Shown here: piece by piece, positions 53,728 through 64,000 of the stretch
Position numbering within the stretch: the stretch's first letter is position 1
How the letters are laid out: every line of letters starts with the position of its first letter
Assembly (NCBI GenBank): GCA_036226585.1
Contig: CP108997.1
Location: 5,580,001-5,644,000 of the forward strand
Direction of reading: 5' to 3'
Length of the DNA stretch: 64,000 bases
DNA from: Streptomyces sp. NBC_00708
Lineage (GTDB): Bacteria; Actinomycetota; Actinomycetes; Streptomycetales; Streptomycetaceae
The notes under the pieces: generated by a model
What the model was told of the DNA's origin: nothing
Databases searched by the model: none
Seen by the model: the letters and a program-made list of their open reading frames with translations, nothing else
Translations under genes and position numbers: made by a program

Positions 53728-55368
53728 ATGTCCACCCACTTGTCCCGGCGCGGTTTCATGGGCGCCGCGGGAATCGCCGGCCTCACCGTCGCGGGTCTGT
53801 CCACCCTGAGCGCCTGCGGCAGCGGCGCCACGGTCAGCAAGGGCGGCGCCAAGGCGTCCGCCAAGCTGAAGCTCCCGACGTACGTGGCGGCCCAGACGGC
53901 GCCCGCCGACCTCGCGGGCAACGCCGCGGGCCTCGACGCCACCTACCTGCGCTACCCCAAGGCCCTCACCAAGTCCGTGGCGAAGAAGCCCGGTGACGGC
54001 AGCCGCATCACCGCCCTCACCGAAACGTTCACCACGCCCGCCCCGCCGCAGGCCAGGAACGGCTACTGGCAGGAGCTGAACAAGCGGCTCGGGTCCCAGT
54101 TCGACATGACGATCGTGGTGGACCAGGGGGTCGACGCGTACCTCACCAAGTTCAACGCCATGATGGCCGGCGGTGACATACCCGACCTGGTCTGGTTCCC
54201 GCCGAACCAGGGCATCCAGCGCGTCCCCGAGCTCCTGGACGCCAAGTTCCACGACCTCACCCCCTACCTCTCGGGCGACGCGGTCAAGGCGTACCCGAAC
54301 CTGGCGAACCTGCCGACCACCGCGTGGAAGACCGCCGTCGTCAACGGCAAGATCCGCGGCGTCACCGTCGCCTACGGCTCCATGGGCCAGGTCTACGTCG
54401 TCAACCAGGACTTCTGGAAGCCGGTCGGCGGTGCCCACTTCACCAGCGCCGAGGACTTCCTCGCCAAGGGCAGGGAACTGCTGGACGTCAAGCGCAACAA
54501 GTACGTCCTGGAACCGGCGTACGTGAACCACATCGGCCAGTTCGCCCAGTGGTTCGGCGCCCCCGCCGCCTGGCGCCTCGAAGGCGGCAAGCTCACCCAC
54601 CAGTACGAGACGGAGGAGTACCAGGAGGCCCTGGCCTTCGCCGTCAAGTGCGCCAAGGCCAAGCTCTTCTGGCCGGACCCCAACCTCAGCACCACCATGG
54701 AGAAGATGGCCCAGGGCTCCCTCGGCGCCTACGTCCAGTCCTTCCCCAGCTTCCTGGTCGACGCCAAGACGTACGACTTCCCGTTCGGCGTCATCGTGCC
54801 GTTCGCCGGCAAGGAAGGCGCCACGCCGCACTACAGCATGGGCTACGGCTCCGTCGGCTACACCGCGATCAACAAGAAGGCCGACGAGAAGCGCGTCAAG
54901 ATGCTGCTGCGCGTCATGGACTACCTGGCCGCCCCCTTCGGTACGGAGGAACGCCTCTTCCTCGACAACGGCATCGAGGGCAAGCACTGGACCCGCACCG
55001 CCGAGGGCGACGTCAAGCTCACCCCCAAGGGCAACTCCGAGGCCGTCACCACGGCGATGCCGCTCGCCTTCCTGGCCGCAGGACCCGAGTACATCTACCT
55101 GCCGGGCCAGGGCGAACTGGCCGGGAAGATCCACGGCTGGCAGCAGGACCTCCTCAAGATCGCCCAGTCCAACCCGACGAGCGGCCACTTCTCGGACACG
55201 TCCACCAGCAAGAGCGCCTCCCTCACCACCGCCATGAGCGACATCCAGCTGGACATCGTCGCCGGCCGCAAGCCGCTCTCCGCCTTCAAGGAACAGCTGA
55301 GCAAGTGGCGTTCCGGCGGCGGCGACAAGATGCGCGCCGAGTTCGAGGCCTCGCTCGCCGGTAAGTAG
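53728..55368 (+). CDS. Extracellular sugar-binding lipoprotein of the ABC transporter
   Basis: 546 residues. The signal peptide has a twin-arginine-like SRRGFMG and a lipobox LSAC (Cys about 32), so it is a lipoprotein, perhaps exported by Tat. The mature type I solute-binding protein is of the large LipO/CUT1 class: LNKRLGSQFDMTIVVDQGVDAYLTKFNAMMAGGDIPDLVWFPP and AQGSLGAYVQSFPSFLVDAKTYDFPFGVIVPFAG. Length over 500 is usual for this class, which binds larger oligosaccharides. Start: ATG at 53728 after AAGGAG. Third gene of the transporter operon. Confidence 0.92.
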   Translation: MSTHLSRRGFMGAAGIAGLTVAGLSTLSACGSGATVSKGGAKASAKLKLPTYVAAQTAPADLAGNAAGLDATYLRYPKALTKSVAKKPGDGSRITALTETFTTPAPPQARNGYWQELNKRLGSQFDMTIVVDQGVDAYLTKFNAMMAGGDIPDLVWFPPNQGIQRVPELLDAKFHDLTPYLSGDAVKAYPNLANLPTTAWKTAVVNGKIRGVTVAYGSMGQVYVVNQDFWKPVGGAHFTSAEDFLAKGRELLDVKRNKYVLEPAYVNHIGQFAQWFGAPAAWRLEGGKLTHQYETEEYQEALAFAVKCAKAKLFWPDPNLSTTMEKMAQGSLGAYVQSFPSFLVDAKTYDFPFGVIVPFAGKEGATPHYSMGYGSVGYTAINKKADEKRVKMLLRVMDYLAAPFGTEERLFLDNGIEGKHWTRTAEGDVKLTPKGNSEAVTTAMPLAFLAAGPEYIYLPGQGELAGKIHGWQQDLLKIAQSNPTSGHFSDTSTSKSASLTTAMSDIQLDIVAGRKPLSAFKEQLSKWRSGGGDKMRAEFEASLAGK

Positions 55369-55407
55369 TCTCCGCCCGCACCACCCGTACCAACCGAAGG
55401 GACTCCC

Positions 55408-57844
<2,437 letters not shown>

Positions 57845-57855
57845 GCACGTCCGAG

Positions 57856-57905
57856 CCACGGGCCCCCGGCGCACCGCACGACGCGGCGCCGCCGGGGGCT
57901 CGTGG
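57856..57905 (+). terminator. Terminator after the lectin gene
   Basis: GCCCCCGGCG (57862-57871) pairs with CGCCGGGGGC (57890-57899), extended after one mismatch by CCACG/CGTGG. It starts 12 nt past the stop. Confidence 0.75.
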
Positions 57906-58157
57906 CGTCTGTTTTCAGCCATGCTCAGTGGGTAATCGGCCTCTCCCGGTTTGACGGTGTCGACGTCCGTACCGGTGACGGGCGCGCGTTGATCCGCTCC
58001 TCTCCTCCCGGTTCATCCGGAAGGTTCCGTACGACCGCACACCCCCGCGCTCTCGTACGGTCACCGGCCCGGGACCCTCGGAAGGCCTGAAGGTCTGTTT
58101 CAAGCCAATAGCGGCATCAGTTGGCCGGGTTCGAACGCGCGACCGGAAAGTGGTCGG

Positions 58158-58163
58158 CATAAT
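58158..58163 (+). promoter_or_regulatory. -10 element for the leaderless MBL-fold gene
   Basis: CATAAT ends 7 nt before the ATG at 58171, the leaderless geometry. No Shine-Dalgarno precedes the ATG. Confidence 0.55.
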
Positions 58164-58170
58164 CGCGTCC

Positions 58171-59169
58171 ATGTCGATCACGGGTGGGGATGTCGTTGAC
58201 CTGGGCAGGGGCCTGTACGCATGGCTCCCGCCGAAGCGTGGCTGGGGGCTGGCCAACTGCGGCCTGCTCGTCTCGCCCCGTGGCGCGCTGTGGATCGACA
58301 CCCCGTACGATCCGGTGCTCGCGGGACAGTTCCTCGCCGAGTCCGGCAAGCGGCTGCCCGACGGCGTCTCCATCGACCGGGTGGTCGTCACGCACGCCAA
58401 CGGTGACCACTTCTGGGGCGCGGGCGTGCTCCCGGACGCCGAGATCATCGTGACGCGTGAGGCCAGGGAACACATCCACTACGAGCCCACGCCGCAGCAG
58501 CAGCACGCACTCGTCAACGGCGGCGACCCGGCCACCCCGCTCGGGGCCTACCTCGGACGGCACTTCGGCCCCTTCGACTGGTCGCGGACCGAGCCGGTCC
58601 GGCCCACCACCTACTTCACGGGCGAGCTCGAACTGACCGTGGGCGACTACCCGGTGCAGATCACCTCCCTCGCACCCGCGCACACCACCGGCGACCTGAT
58701 GGTCCACCTGCCCGCCCAAGGCGTGGTGTTCAGCGGCGACATCATCTTCGCGTCCTCCGAGGAACAGCCCGGCGACCACCCGTGCCACTGGGAGGGCCCG
58801 CTGAGCAACGTCATCGCGGCCTGCGAAAAGGTGCTCGCCACCGGCGCCGAGACCATCGTCCCCGGCCACGGACCCGTGATCGACCGTGACGGTGTCCGCG
58901 AGCACATCGCGTACCTGGAGTACATCCGCGAGCGCTCCCACGCCCTGCACGCCGCCGGCGTCCCCGCCACCGACGCCGCCCGGCAGGTCATCGCCGAAGG
59001 CCGCCACCCCGCACTCGGGCTCCCCGAACGGCTCGTCATCACCATCGGCAGCGAGTACCGGCAGCTCGACGGCTCCGAACGCCCCAGCGTGGTCCAGGTC
59101 ATGACCGATGTGGCCACGGTCGCCCAGGAAGTGGAGCAGGCCGGTGAGACGGCAGGCAGCGCCGGCTGA
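58171..59169 (+). CDS. MBL-fold metallo-hydrolase
   Basis: 332 residues. Metal-binding motif THANGDHFWG (residues 75-84), with further ligands in HTTGDLMVH, FSGDIIF and PGHGPV. This is the standard Zn2 layout of the metallo-beta-lactamase fold. The Asn in HANGDH replaces the usual Ser or Ala between the ligands, as seen in some lactonase-like members. The C-terminal 70 residues are helical (HALHAAGVPATDAARQVIAEG). No signal peptide. It hydrolyses an unknown ester, lactone or thioester. Start: ATG at 58171, leaderless; an in-frame ATG at 58150 is upstream of the -10. It lies 59 nt upstream of the conservon and may be read with it. Confidence 0.88.
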   Translation: MSITGGDVVDLGRGLYAWLPPKRGWGLANCGLLVSPRGALWIDTPYDPVLAGQFLAESGKRLPDGVSIDRVVVTHANGDHFWGAGVLPDAEIIVTREAREHIHYEPTPQQQHALVNGGDPATPLGAYLGRHFGPFDWSRTEPVRPTTYFTGELELTVGDYPVQITSLAPAHTTGDLMVHLPAQGVVFSGDIIFASSEEQPGDHPCHWEGPLSNVIAACEKVLATGAETIVPGHGPVIDRDGVREHIAYLEYIRERSHALHAAGVPATDAARQVIAEGRHPALGLPERLVITIGSEYRQLDGSERPSVVQVMTDVATVAQEVEQAGETAGSAG

Positions 59170-59228
59170 CCACCCGGTCCGCCCCGCGCCCCGGCGGACC
59201 GGCCCGACGACAGAAACGCGGTAACGGC

Positions 59229-60602
59229 ATGGCATGGATCTTCACGGTGATCGCCGTCGTCGCCGCGATCGCGGGGTTCTCGCGCGCGTACCGGACCGGC
59301 CTCATGGAACAGCAGGCCGTGACCCGCGCCGAACTCGCCGAGCGCCAGGCCAAGGCCGCCGAGGCCCGCACCGCCGCCCTTCTCGACGAGATCCGGCAGC
59401 TCGCGCGCCGGCGGATACCCGCCGCCGCCCTCGCCCTCTCCCACCCCAGCGCCACCGTCCCCGGACTGCGCGAGGCGGCCGAGGTCGACGGCGGCGCCGC
59501 CCTCCTGCTCACCGAGGCCGTCCAGGCCGCGAGGACCGCCGTCCTGGAGGAGCGCGGACGCGTCGACGCGGCGGCCCGCGCCGCGATGCGCGGCACCTCC
59601 GCCAAGATCCAGTCGCTGCTCAACCAGTCCCAGCAGCTGCTGCACGAGCTCCAGCACGAGTACGACGACCCGCGCATCCTCCAGCTCGACTTCCGCAACG
59701 AACTCGCGCTGCGCCGCACCCAGTCCACCGCCGTGCTCTGCGACGCCTGGCCCGGCCTCGCCCGGCAGAACTCGCCGCTCGTCGAAATCGTGCTCGGCGC
59801 CCAGTCACGGGTCGCCGGCTACGAACGGATCAAGGTCGCCAACCACCTGCGCGACGAACGCCTCGCCCTCGCCGCACGGGCCGCCGAACCCCTCGCCATC
59901 GCCCTGGCGGAACTCCTCGCCAACGCCACCGCGTACTCCCACCCCGACACCGACGTGCAGGTCACCGTCCAGCAGAGCGGCGGCCGGGGCGCGTTCCTGG
60001 TGGTCGACGACGCCGGCATCGGCATGGACGAGGACGCGCTCGAACGGGCCCGCGCCCTTCTCGCCGGACCCGCCGAGGTGCTCCTCACCGAACTGGGCGA
60101 CCCCCCGCAGACGGGCTTCGCGGTCGTCGGCCGGCTCGTCGTGCAGTACGGCTTCGACTGCCACATCGAGGCCTCCCCGTTCGGCGGCATGCGGACCATC
60201 CTGCGCGTCCCCGCCCATCTGCTGACCGTGCTGGACGAGGACCGGAACCTCTCCGCCCTCGCCCCGGTACCCGTCTCCGCGGCCACCGCCCCGGCCGGGC
60301 CCGCCCCCGGCACCCCGGGCACGGCAGGCACCCCGGCGCCGGGTACCGACGAACCCGCCGCACTGCCCAGCCGGCGCCGCCGGGCACCCCGCCGCACCCC
60401 CGCCGAGGGCACCGCGGCCCGGACCGCCGAGCCCTCCGCCGGACAGATGTCCCGTACACCGGAAGCGGCCGGGGCTTCCTGGGCGGCCCTCCAGCAGGGC
60501 ACCCTCAACGGCAGGAGCGCCACCGGACAGCACCCCGCACCGGACACCGGCGCCCACGACCACCAGGACGACCAGGACGACCAAGGAGACGACGAGAAGT
60601 GA
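59229..60602 (+). CDS. cvnA: Conservon sensor ATPase CvnA (second conservon)
   Basis: 457 residues. A membrane helix starts the protein (WIFTVIAVVAAIAGFSRAY), then a long helical segment (TRAELAERQAKAAEARTAALLDEIRQLARR). The GHKL ATPase domain has N-box LAELLANATAYSHPDTDV and VVDDAGIGMDED, and the tail is Pro/Ala-rich. It is the membrane partner of the conservon complex. Start: ATG at 59229 with GGTAACGGC upstream (weak). Its stop overlaps cvnB (GTGA). First gene of the operon cvnA-B-C-D-P450. Confidence 0.92.
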   Translation: MAWIFTVIAVVAAIAGFSRAYRTGLMEQQAVTRAELAERQAKAAEARTAALLDEIRQLARRRIPAAALALSHPSATVPGLREAAEVDGGAALLLTEAVQAARTAVLEERGRVDAAARAAMRGTSAKIQSLLNQSQQLLHELQHEYDDPRILQLDFRNELALRRTQSTAVLCDAWPGLARQNSPLVEIVLGAQSRVAGYERIKVANHLRDERLALAARAAEPLAIALAELLANATAYSHPDTDVQVTVQQSGGRGAFLVVDDAGIGMDEDALERARALLAGPAEVLLTELGDPPQTGFAVVGRLVVQYGFDCHIEASPFGGMRTILRVPAHLLTVLDEDRNLSALAPVPVSAATAPAGPAPGTPGTAGTPAPGTDEPAALPSRRRRAPRRTPAEGTAARTAEPSAGQMSRTPEAAGASWAALQQGTLNGRSATGQHPAPDTGAHDHQDDQDDQGDDEK

Positions 60603-61024
60603 GCGCCCCCAGCCCCACCTCAGGCGACCTCGCATGGGTGCTGACCCCGCTGCTGGAACTGCCAGGAGTCCAGCACGCCGTGGTCGCCACCGGTGACGGC
60701 CTCGTCGAAGGCGCCTCGCCCGGTCTCGACCGGGCCTCCGGCGAACGGGTCGCCGCGATGACGGCCACCCTGCACGCCGCCGCCCGCGCCTTCACGACCG
60801 CCTTCACCGACGCCGAGGCCCCCCAACTGGCCCAGACCGTCGTCGAATCGGACCTGGGCTTCGCCATCGTCGTACCGGCCGGACGCAACACCACGCTCGC
60901 CCTGTTCGCCGAACCGGGCGCCAAACTCGGCGACATCGCCTACCAGATGCAGGTCCAGGTCACCGCGCTCACCCGGGCGATGCACGCACCCGCCCGCCAA
61001 CCGGACACCGCCGCCCGGCCATGA
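60599..61024 (+). CDS. cvnB: Conservon roadblock/LC7 protein CvnB (second conservon)
   Basis: 141 residues, one roadblock/LC7 domain: LAWVLTPLLELPGVQHAVVATGDGLVEGASPG at the start, FAIVVPAGRNTTLALFAEPGAKLGDIAYQMQVQVTALTRAM at the end. It starts at a GTG overlapping the cvnA stop by 4 nt; a much longer frame upstream is the cvnA shadow. A GTPase regulator or scaffold in the complex. Confidence 0.92.
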   Translation: MSAPSPTSGDLAWVLTPLLELPGVQHAVVATGDGLVEGASPGLDRASGERVAAMTATLHAAARAFTTAFTDAEAPQLAQTVVESDLGFAIVVPAGRNTTLALFAEPGAKLGDIAYQMQVQVTALTRAMHAPARQPDTAARP

Positions 61025-61374
61025 CCCCCGGCCCAGCACGCCGCCTGATCCCCGCCTACCTGGTCACCGGCGGCCGGTCCCGCCCCGCCGGCCCCGCGCT
61101 CGACCGGCTCGCCGTACTCGTACGCACCGACGCGCCCGTGCCCGACGACGCCGGAACACAGGCGCGCAGGCTGTGCGCCCTGCTGGAACCGGGCGCCCTC
61201 ACCGTCGTCGAGTGCGCGGCCCACCTGGACCTGCCGGTCAGCGCCACCGTCTTCCTGGCCACGGACCTCGCGGCCACCGGACTTCTGCTCACCCGACCGC
61301 CGATACCCAGTGCCGGGCAGATCGACAGGTCGCTCGTCGAGAGGCTGCTCGTTGGACTCCGCTCCCTCCCCTGA
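61021..61374 (+). CDS. cvnC: Conservon protein CvnC, DUF742 (second conservon)
   Basis: 117 residues. RLIPAYLVTGGRSRPAGPALDRLAVLVRT is the DUF742 signature, and RRLCALLEPGALTVVECAAHLDLPVSATVFLATDLAATGLLLTR is the winged-helix-like part. The ATG at 61021 overlaps the cvnB stop (ATGA). Same role as in the first conservon, with low sequence similarity between the two copies. Confidence 0.92.
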   Translation: MTPGPARRLIPAYLVTGGRSRPAGPALDRLAVLVRTDAPVPDDAGTQARRLCALLEPGALTVVECAAHLDLPVSATVFLATDLAATGLLLTRPPIPSAGQIDRSLVERLLVGLRSLP

Positions 61375-61966
61375 CCGGACCGGCGTCGGCTATCTGCCGG
61401 CCGCCGCCCGGACCCTGATGAAACTCGTCGTCACGGGTCCTTTCGGCGTGGGCAAGACGACCCTGATCCGAACCCTCTCGGAGATCGCCACCCTCCACAC
61501 CGAGGAGGCGATGACCCAGTCCAGCACCCGGGTCGACTCCACCGCCGGACTCCCCGAGAAGACCACCACCACGGTCGCCATCGACTTCGGCCGCCTCACC
61601 GTCCCCGACGACCTCGTCCTGTACATGTTCGGCACCCCAGGCCAGGAGCGGTTCCTTCCCCTGTGGGAGGACATCGCCCGCGGCGCGCTCGGCGCACTCG
61701 TCCTCGTCGACACCCGGCGGCTCGCGGACTCCTTCGCCGTGATGGACATGGTCGAGGAGCAGGGACTGCCGTACGCCGTCGCGGTGAACCGTTTCCCCGA
61801 CGCCCCCGCGCACACCGACGAGGTCCTGCGCAAGCACCTCGACCTCGACGACACGACCCCGCTGGTCCAGTGCGACGCACGCGAACGCCGCGGCAGCATC
61901 GACGCCCTGATCGCCCTGGCCGAACACGTGCTGACCCGCATGCCGCAGCCCGAGGACGCCTCATGA
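61352..61966 (+). CDS. cvnD: Conservon GTPase CvnD (second conservon)
   Basis: 204 residues. P-loop GPFGVGKTTLIR (about 30-41), then TTTTVAIDFGRLTVPDDLVLYMFGTPGQERFLPLWEDIARGALG. TPGQERF and AVNRFPD are closer to canonical GTPase motifs than in the first conservon. Start: TTG at 61352, after GAGAGG, overlapping cvnC by 23 nt; this spacing mirrors the cvnC/cvnD overlap at 20763. It works with CvnA-C at the membrane. Confidence 0.9.
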   Translation: MDSAPSPDRTGVGYLPAAARTLMKLVVTGPFGVGKTTLIRTLSEIATLHTEEAMTQSSTRVDSTAGLPEKTTTTVAIDFGRLTVPDDLVLYMFGTPGQERFLPLWEDIARGALGALVLVDTRRLADSFAVMDMVEEQGLPYAVAVNRFPDAPAHTDEVLRKHLDLDDTTPLVQCDARERRGSIDALIALAEHVLTRMPQPEDAS

Positions 61967-63237
61967 CCACGTACGCACCGCCGCCGCAGCCCCTCGCGCT
62001 GTTCGGCCCGGCCTTCGCGGCCGACCCGCAGGGCCACTACCGCGCCCTGCGCGAGCACGGTTCGCTCGCCCCGGTGCGGATCGCGCCCGGCATCGAGGCG
62101 ATGCTCGTCACCGACTACCAGGCCGCCATCGACCTGCTCCGCGACACCCACACCTTCAGCAAGGACCCCCGCGCCTGGCAGGCCACCGTCCCGCCGGACT
62201 CCCCGGTGCTGCCCGTGCTCGGCCACCGCCCCACCGCGCTGTTCAGCGACGGCGCGGTGCACGCCCGCTACCGGGAGGCCATCAACGACAGCCTGGCGCT
62301 GATCGAACCGCACGTCCTGCGCGCCGAGGTCGCCCGCGTCGCCCGCCAGCTCATCGGCCGGTTCGCCGCCACCGGAAGCGGCGACCTCATCGCCCAGTAC
62401 GCCCGCCGGCTCCCGATGCACATCTTCGTCACCTGGTTCGGCGCCGACCCCAAGGACGGCGACCGCATCGTCGACGGAATCGCCGGGATGATGAACTCGG
62501 CGGCGGACGCCGCCGCCGCGTACGCCGACCTCGTCGACGTCGTCACCCGCCTGGTCGCCGACCGGCGCGCCCGGCCCCGCCGGGACCTGACCTCGTACTT
62601 CCTCGCCCACCCGGCCGGCCTCGACAACGACGAGACGGTGCGTCAGATCACCCTCGTCATGAGCGCGGGCAACGACCCGATGACCAACCTCATCGGCAAC
62701 GCCATCCTCCACATGCTCACGGACGAGCGGTACGCGGGATCCCTGCACGGCGGCGCGATGACCGCCCACGAGGCCATCAACGAGGTGCTGTGGCGGGACC
62801 CGCCGCTCGCCAACCTCGCGGCCCACTACCCGCGCCACGACACCGAGTTCCACGGCGTCCGGCTGCGCGCCGGACAACTCGTCCTGGTCTCCTACGCCGC
62901 CGCCAACTCCCAGTCCGCGCCGCCCGCCTCCGACGACGGGGTACGGTCCGGGGCCAGCGCCCACCTCGCCTGGTCGGCGGGTCCCCACCGCTGCCCCGCC
63001 AAGCAGCCGGCCCTGCTCATCGCGATGACCGCCATCGAGCAGCTCACCAGCCTCCTGTGCGACGCGGAACTCGCCGTACCGGCCGGTGAACTGCTGTGGC
63101 GGCCGGGCCCCTTCCACCGCGCGCTCGCGCACCTGCCCATCCGCTTCACCCCGCTGGACGCCACCGTCGCCCCGAGCCGGCCCGTCACCGTCGCCGATCC
63201 CTCGGACGTGCTTCCGGCGGGGGCGATCGATTCCTGA
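61963..63237 (+). CDS. Cytochrome P450 lacking ExxR, conservon-linked (cvnE position)
   Basis: 424 residues. The heme loop AWSAGPHRCPAKQPA keeps the thiolate Cys344. The K-helix reads EVLW before RDPP (Glu274, Trp277), so the Arg of ExxR is Trp. The I-helix SAGNDPMTN lacks the usual Thr pair. This is the same pattern as the P450 at 18951 and agrees with CYP157/CYP156-like conservon P450s. No normal P450 follows here. The ATG at 61963 overlaps the cvnD stop, so it belongs to the operon. Role unknown; a folded heme protein with altered chemistry is likely. Confidence 0.88.
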   Translation: MTTYAPPPQPLALFGPAFAADPQGHYRALREHGSLAPVRIAPGIEAMLVTDYQAAIDLLRDTHTFSKDPRAWQATVPPDSPVLPVLGHRPTALFSDGAVHARYREAINDSLALIEPHVLRAEVARVARQLIGRFAATGSGDLIAQYARRLPMHIFVTWFGADPKDGDRIVDGIAGMMNSAADAAAAYADLVDVVTRLVADRRARPRRDLTSYFLAHPAGLDNDETVRQITLVMSAGNDPMTNLIGNAILHMLTDERYAGSLHGGAMTAHEAINEVLWRDPPLANLAAHYPRHDTEFHGVRLRAGQLVLVSYAAANSQSAPPASDDGVRSGASAHLAWSAGPHRCPAKQPALLIAMTAIEQLTSLLCDAELAVPAGELLWRPGPFHRALAHLPIRFTPLDATVAPSRPVTVADPSDVLPAGAIDS

Positions 63238-63273
63238 GCCGTGTCGCTCGTAGGCCGAACGGGTGAGGCGGGG

Positions 63274-63279
63274 GACAAT
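63274..63279 (+). promoter_or_regulatory. -10 element for the sepF-like operon
   Basis: GACAAT ends 6 nt before the ATG at 63286, giving a leaderless transcript that begins at the short upstream ORF. Confidence 0.5.
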
Positions 63280-63285
63280 CGCCCG

Positions 63286-63345
63286 ATGAACAGTGAGCGC
63301 AGCCGGCACAACGCCGACCGATGTGCGGACGGGGTGGTCCGGTGA
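63286..63345 (+). CDS. 19-residue leaderless ORF coupled to the sepF-like gene
   Basis: ATG to TGA encodes MNSERSRHNADRCADGVVR. A -10 box lies 6 nt before the ATG, and the TGA overlaps the GTG of the sepF-like gene (GTGA). The overlap and the promoter position suggest that translation of this ORF sets the level of the downstream gene. No family match is expected for such a short peptide. Alternatively it is chance and the true start lies elsewhere. Confidence 0.4.
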   Translation: MNSERSRHNADRCADGVVR

Positions 63346-63737
63346 GCAGGTACGACAGGTACGACGTCACCGACGAGCAGTGGGAGGGGCTGGCCCAGGT
63401 CGTACCGCTGCGCAGCCGCAACGAGTGGCCGTCCCGGGTGGACCACCGCACGGTCCAGGACGAGCCGGAGGCCGAGCAGCGGCGCATGGTGGTGCTGCGG
63501 GTCCAGGTGTTCGCCGACGCCCGCGAGGTCGCCGAATACCTGGTGGCGCAGGTTCCGGTGCTGCTCGACCTGACCGGCGCGGAGAGCGATGTGGCCAAGC
63601 GCATCCTGGACTTCACCAGCGGAGTCGTCTTCGGCCTCGGCAGCGGGATGCACCGGGTGGACCGCAACGTCTTCCTGCTGTCGCCCGTCGGCATGGAGGT
63701 CGAGGGCGTCACGGCGGCCGGTGTCCCCGGAGCGTAG
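63342..63737 (+). CDS. SepF-like cell-division protein
   Basis: 131 residues. The C-terminal SepF (DUF552) domain reads RMVVLRVQVFADAREVAEYLVAQVPVLLDLTGAESDVAKRILDFTSGVVFGLGSGMHRVDRNVFLLSPVGMEV, with the conserved LDLT, R-x-L-D-F-x-x-G and V-F-L-L-x-P blocks. SepF anchors FtsZ to the membrane; streptomycetes have SepF plus SepF-like paralogues. The N-terminus has no clear amphipathic membrane helix, and the gene is not in the ftsZ cluster, so this is a paralogue. Start: GTG at 63342, overlapping the upstream short ORF. It precedes the MazG-like gene by 7 nt. Confidence 0.87.
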   Translation: MSRYDRYDVTDEQWEGLAQVVPLRSRNEWPSRVDHRTVQDEPEAEQRRMVVLRVQVFADAREVAEYLVAQVPVLLDLTGAESDVAKRILDFTSGVVFGLGSGMHRVDRNVFLLSPVGMEVEGVTAAGVPGA

Positions 63738-63744
63738 GACTCCG

Positions 63745-64000
63745 GTGAGCGAACTCGACGTACGGGTCCTCCAGCAACGGCTGGCCGACTTCGCGGCCGC
63801 CCGCGACTGGGGGCCGTACCACACCCCGAAGAACCTGGCATCGGCGCTGAGCGTGGAGGCCGCCGAACTCCTGGAGATCTTCCAGTGGCTGACGCCCGAG
63901 CAGTCGGCGCGGGTCATGGAGGACCCGGCGACGGCGCCCAGGGTGGCCGACGAGGTCGCGGACGTGCTCGCGTATCTGCTCCAGTTCTGCGAAGTACTGG
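63745..64000 (+). CDS. MazG-like nucleotide pyrophosphohydrolase, truncated by window end
   Basis: 85 residues are visible from the GTG at 63745. The family metal-binding pattern is seen in VEAAELLEIFQW (ExxE) and ADEVADVLAYLLQFCEVL (ExxD). This all-alpha NTP pyrophosphohydrolase family (MazG/RS21-C6, about 100-120 residues) hydrolyses dNTPs, often dCTP or modified nucleotides. The gene continues past 64000. It starts 7 nt after the SepF-like stop and is likely co-transcribed. No good Shine-Dalgarno is visible other than AGGACTCC. Confidence 0.85.
   Translation, partial: MSELDVRVLQQRLADFAAARDWGPYHTPKNLASALSVEAAELLEIFQWLTPEQSARVMEDPATAPRVADEVADVLAYLLQFCEVL

Larger units (their letters stand above)
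57845..58170. other. Intergenic region between the lectin gene and the MBL-fold gene
   Basis: 326 nt. It contains the lectin terminator (57856-57905) and, at the far end, the -10 of the leaderless MBL gene. The middle part, 57910-58140, has two related blocks (cgtacggtcaccgg; cgtaccggtgacgg) in opposite orientation around 57975 and 58055. An in-frame ORF at 57902-58090 has no ribosome site or family match. Confidence 0.5.

Overview
The window is high-GC actinobacterial chromosome, almost certainly Streptomyces. The evidence is the strong G/C third-position bias, frequent GTG and TTG starts, many apparently leaderless genes, two conservon operons with P450 genes, DUF574 methyltransferase and MarR/TetR/DeoR/AraC regulators, and a CebR-type TGGGAGCGCTCCCA box before a xyloglucanase. 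I see no rRNA, tRNA, CRISPR array, transposase, integrase or replication origin. Coding density is high and most gene junctions overlap by 1-4 nt or have a clear Shine-Dalgarno sequence.

Layout. Positions 1-6756 hold a small cluster: an alkaline-phosphatase-superfamily hydrolase (cut by the window edge), a phosphoribosyltransferase-like protein, a UDP-glucuronate-decarboxylase-like epimerase, a second-type valyl-tRNA synthetase and a GalE-like epimerase. Positions 6853-10672 hold a MarR regulator with its operators, an aldo/keto reductase, a secreted DUF11-like protein, an acetyltransferase and a methyltransferase. Positions 10732-13533 hold a broken rhodanese/TauE remnant, a CstR-like persulfide-sensing regulator with its operator, and an alkyl-sulfatase-like hydrolase. 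Positions 13569-17636 hold SRPBCC, FAD oxidoreductase, SDR, methyltransferase and CDGSH genes. Positions 17711-23022 (minus strand) are a complete conservon, cvnABCD plus two P450s. Then come an FAD monooxygenase (23590) and, on the minus strand, a half conservon (NIT-domain sensor plus roadblock protein) placed upstream of a branched-chain-amino-acid-type ABC transporter (24846-32445).

Positions 32998-42483 are mixed: a SUKH/TPR-like protein, a UvrA-like ABC protein, an AraC regulator, a membrane protein, a DUF574 methyltransferase, a secreted lipase and a macrolide glycosyltransferase preceded by a micro-ORF. Positions 42558-45749 hold etfBA, a TetR regulator and a DUF35 protein, linked by a duplicated two-box operator. 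Positions 45943-48675 encode a GH74-CBM2 xyloglucanase. Positions 49418-57844 form a sugar-uptake locus: SIS-domain isomerase, DeoR regulator, two CUT1-type permeases, a solute-binding lipoprotein, a Gfo/Idh/MocA oxidoreductase and a secreted lectin-like protein. Positions 58171-63237 hold an MBL-fold hydrolase and a second conservon (cvnABCD plus an ExxR-less P450). The window ends with a SepF-like gene behind a leaderless 19-codon ORF and the start of a MazG-like pyrophosphohydrolase.

How the genes work together. Local regulators sit next to their probable targets: MarR with the AKR, CstR-like with the sulfatase and the dead sulfur-gene remnant, TetR with etfBA and DUF35, DeoR with the SIS gene and transporter. 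The strongest new signals are the TetR operator pair with identical 22-bp spacing at both ends of the tetR gene, the eroded sulfur locus, the extra ValS in a nucleotide-sugar cluster, the conservon/transporter hybrid, and short ORFs in front of the macrolide glycosyltransferase and sepF-like genes. All functional calls rest on motif and family recognition by eye; no database search was run.
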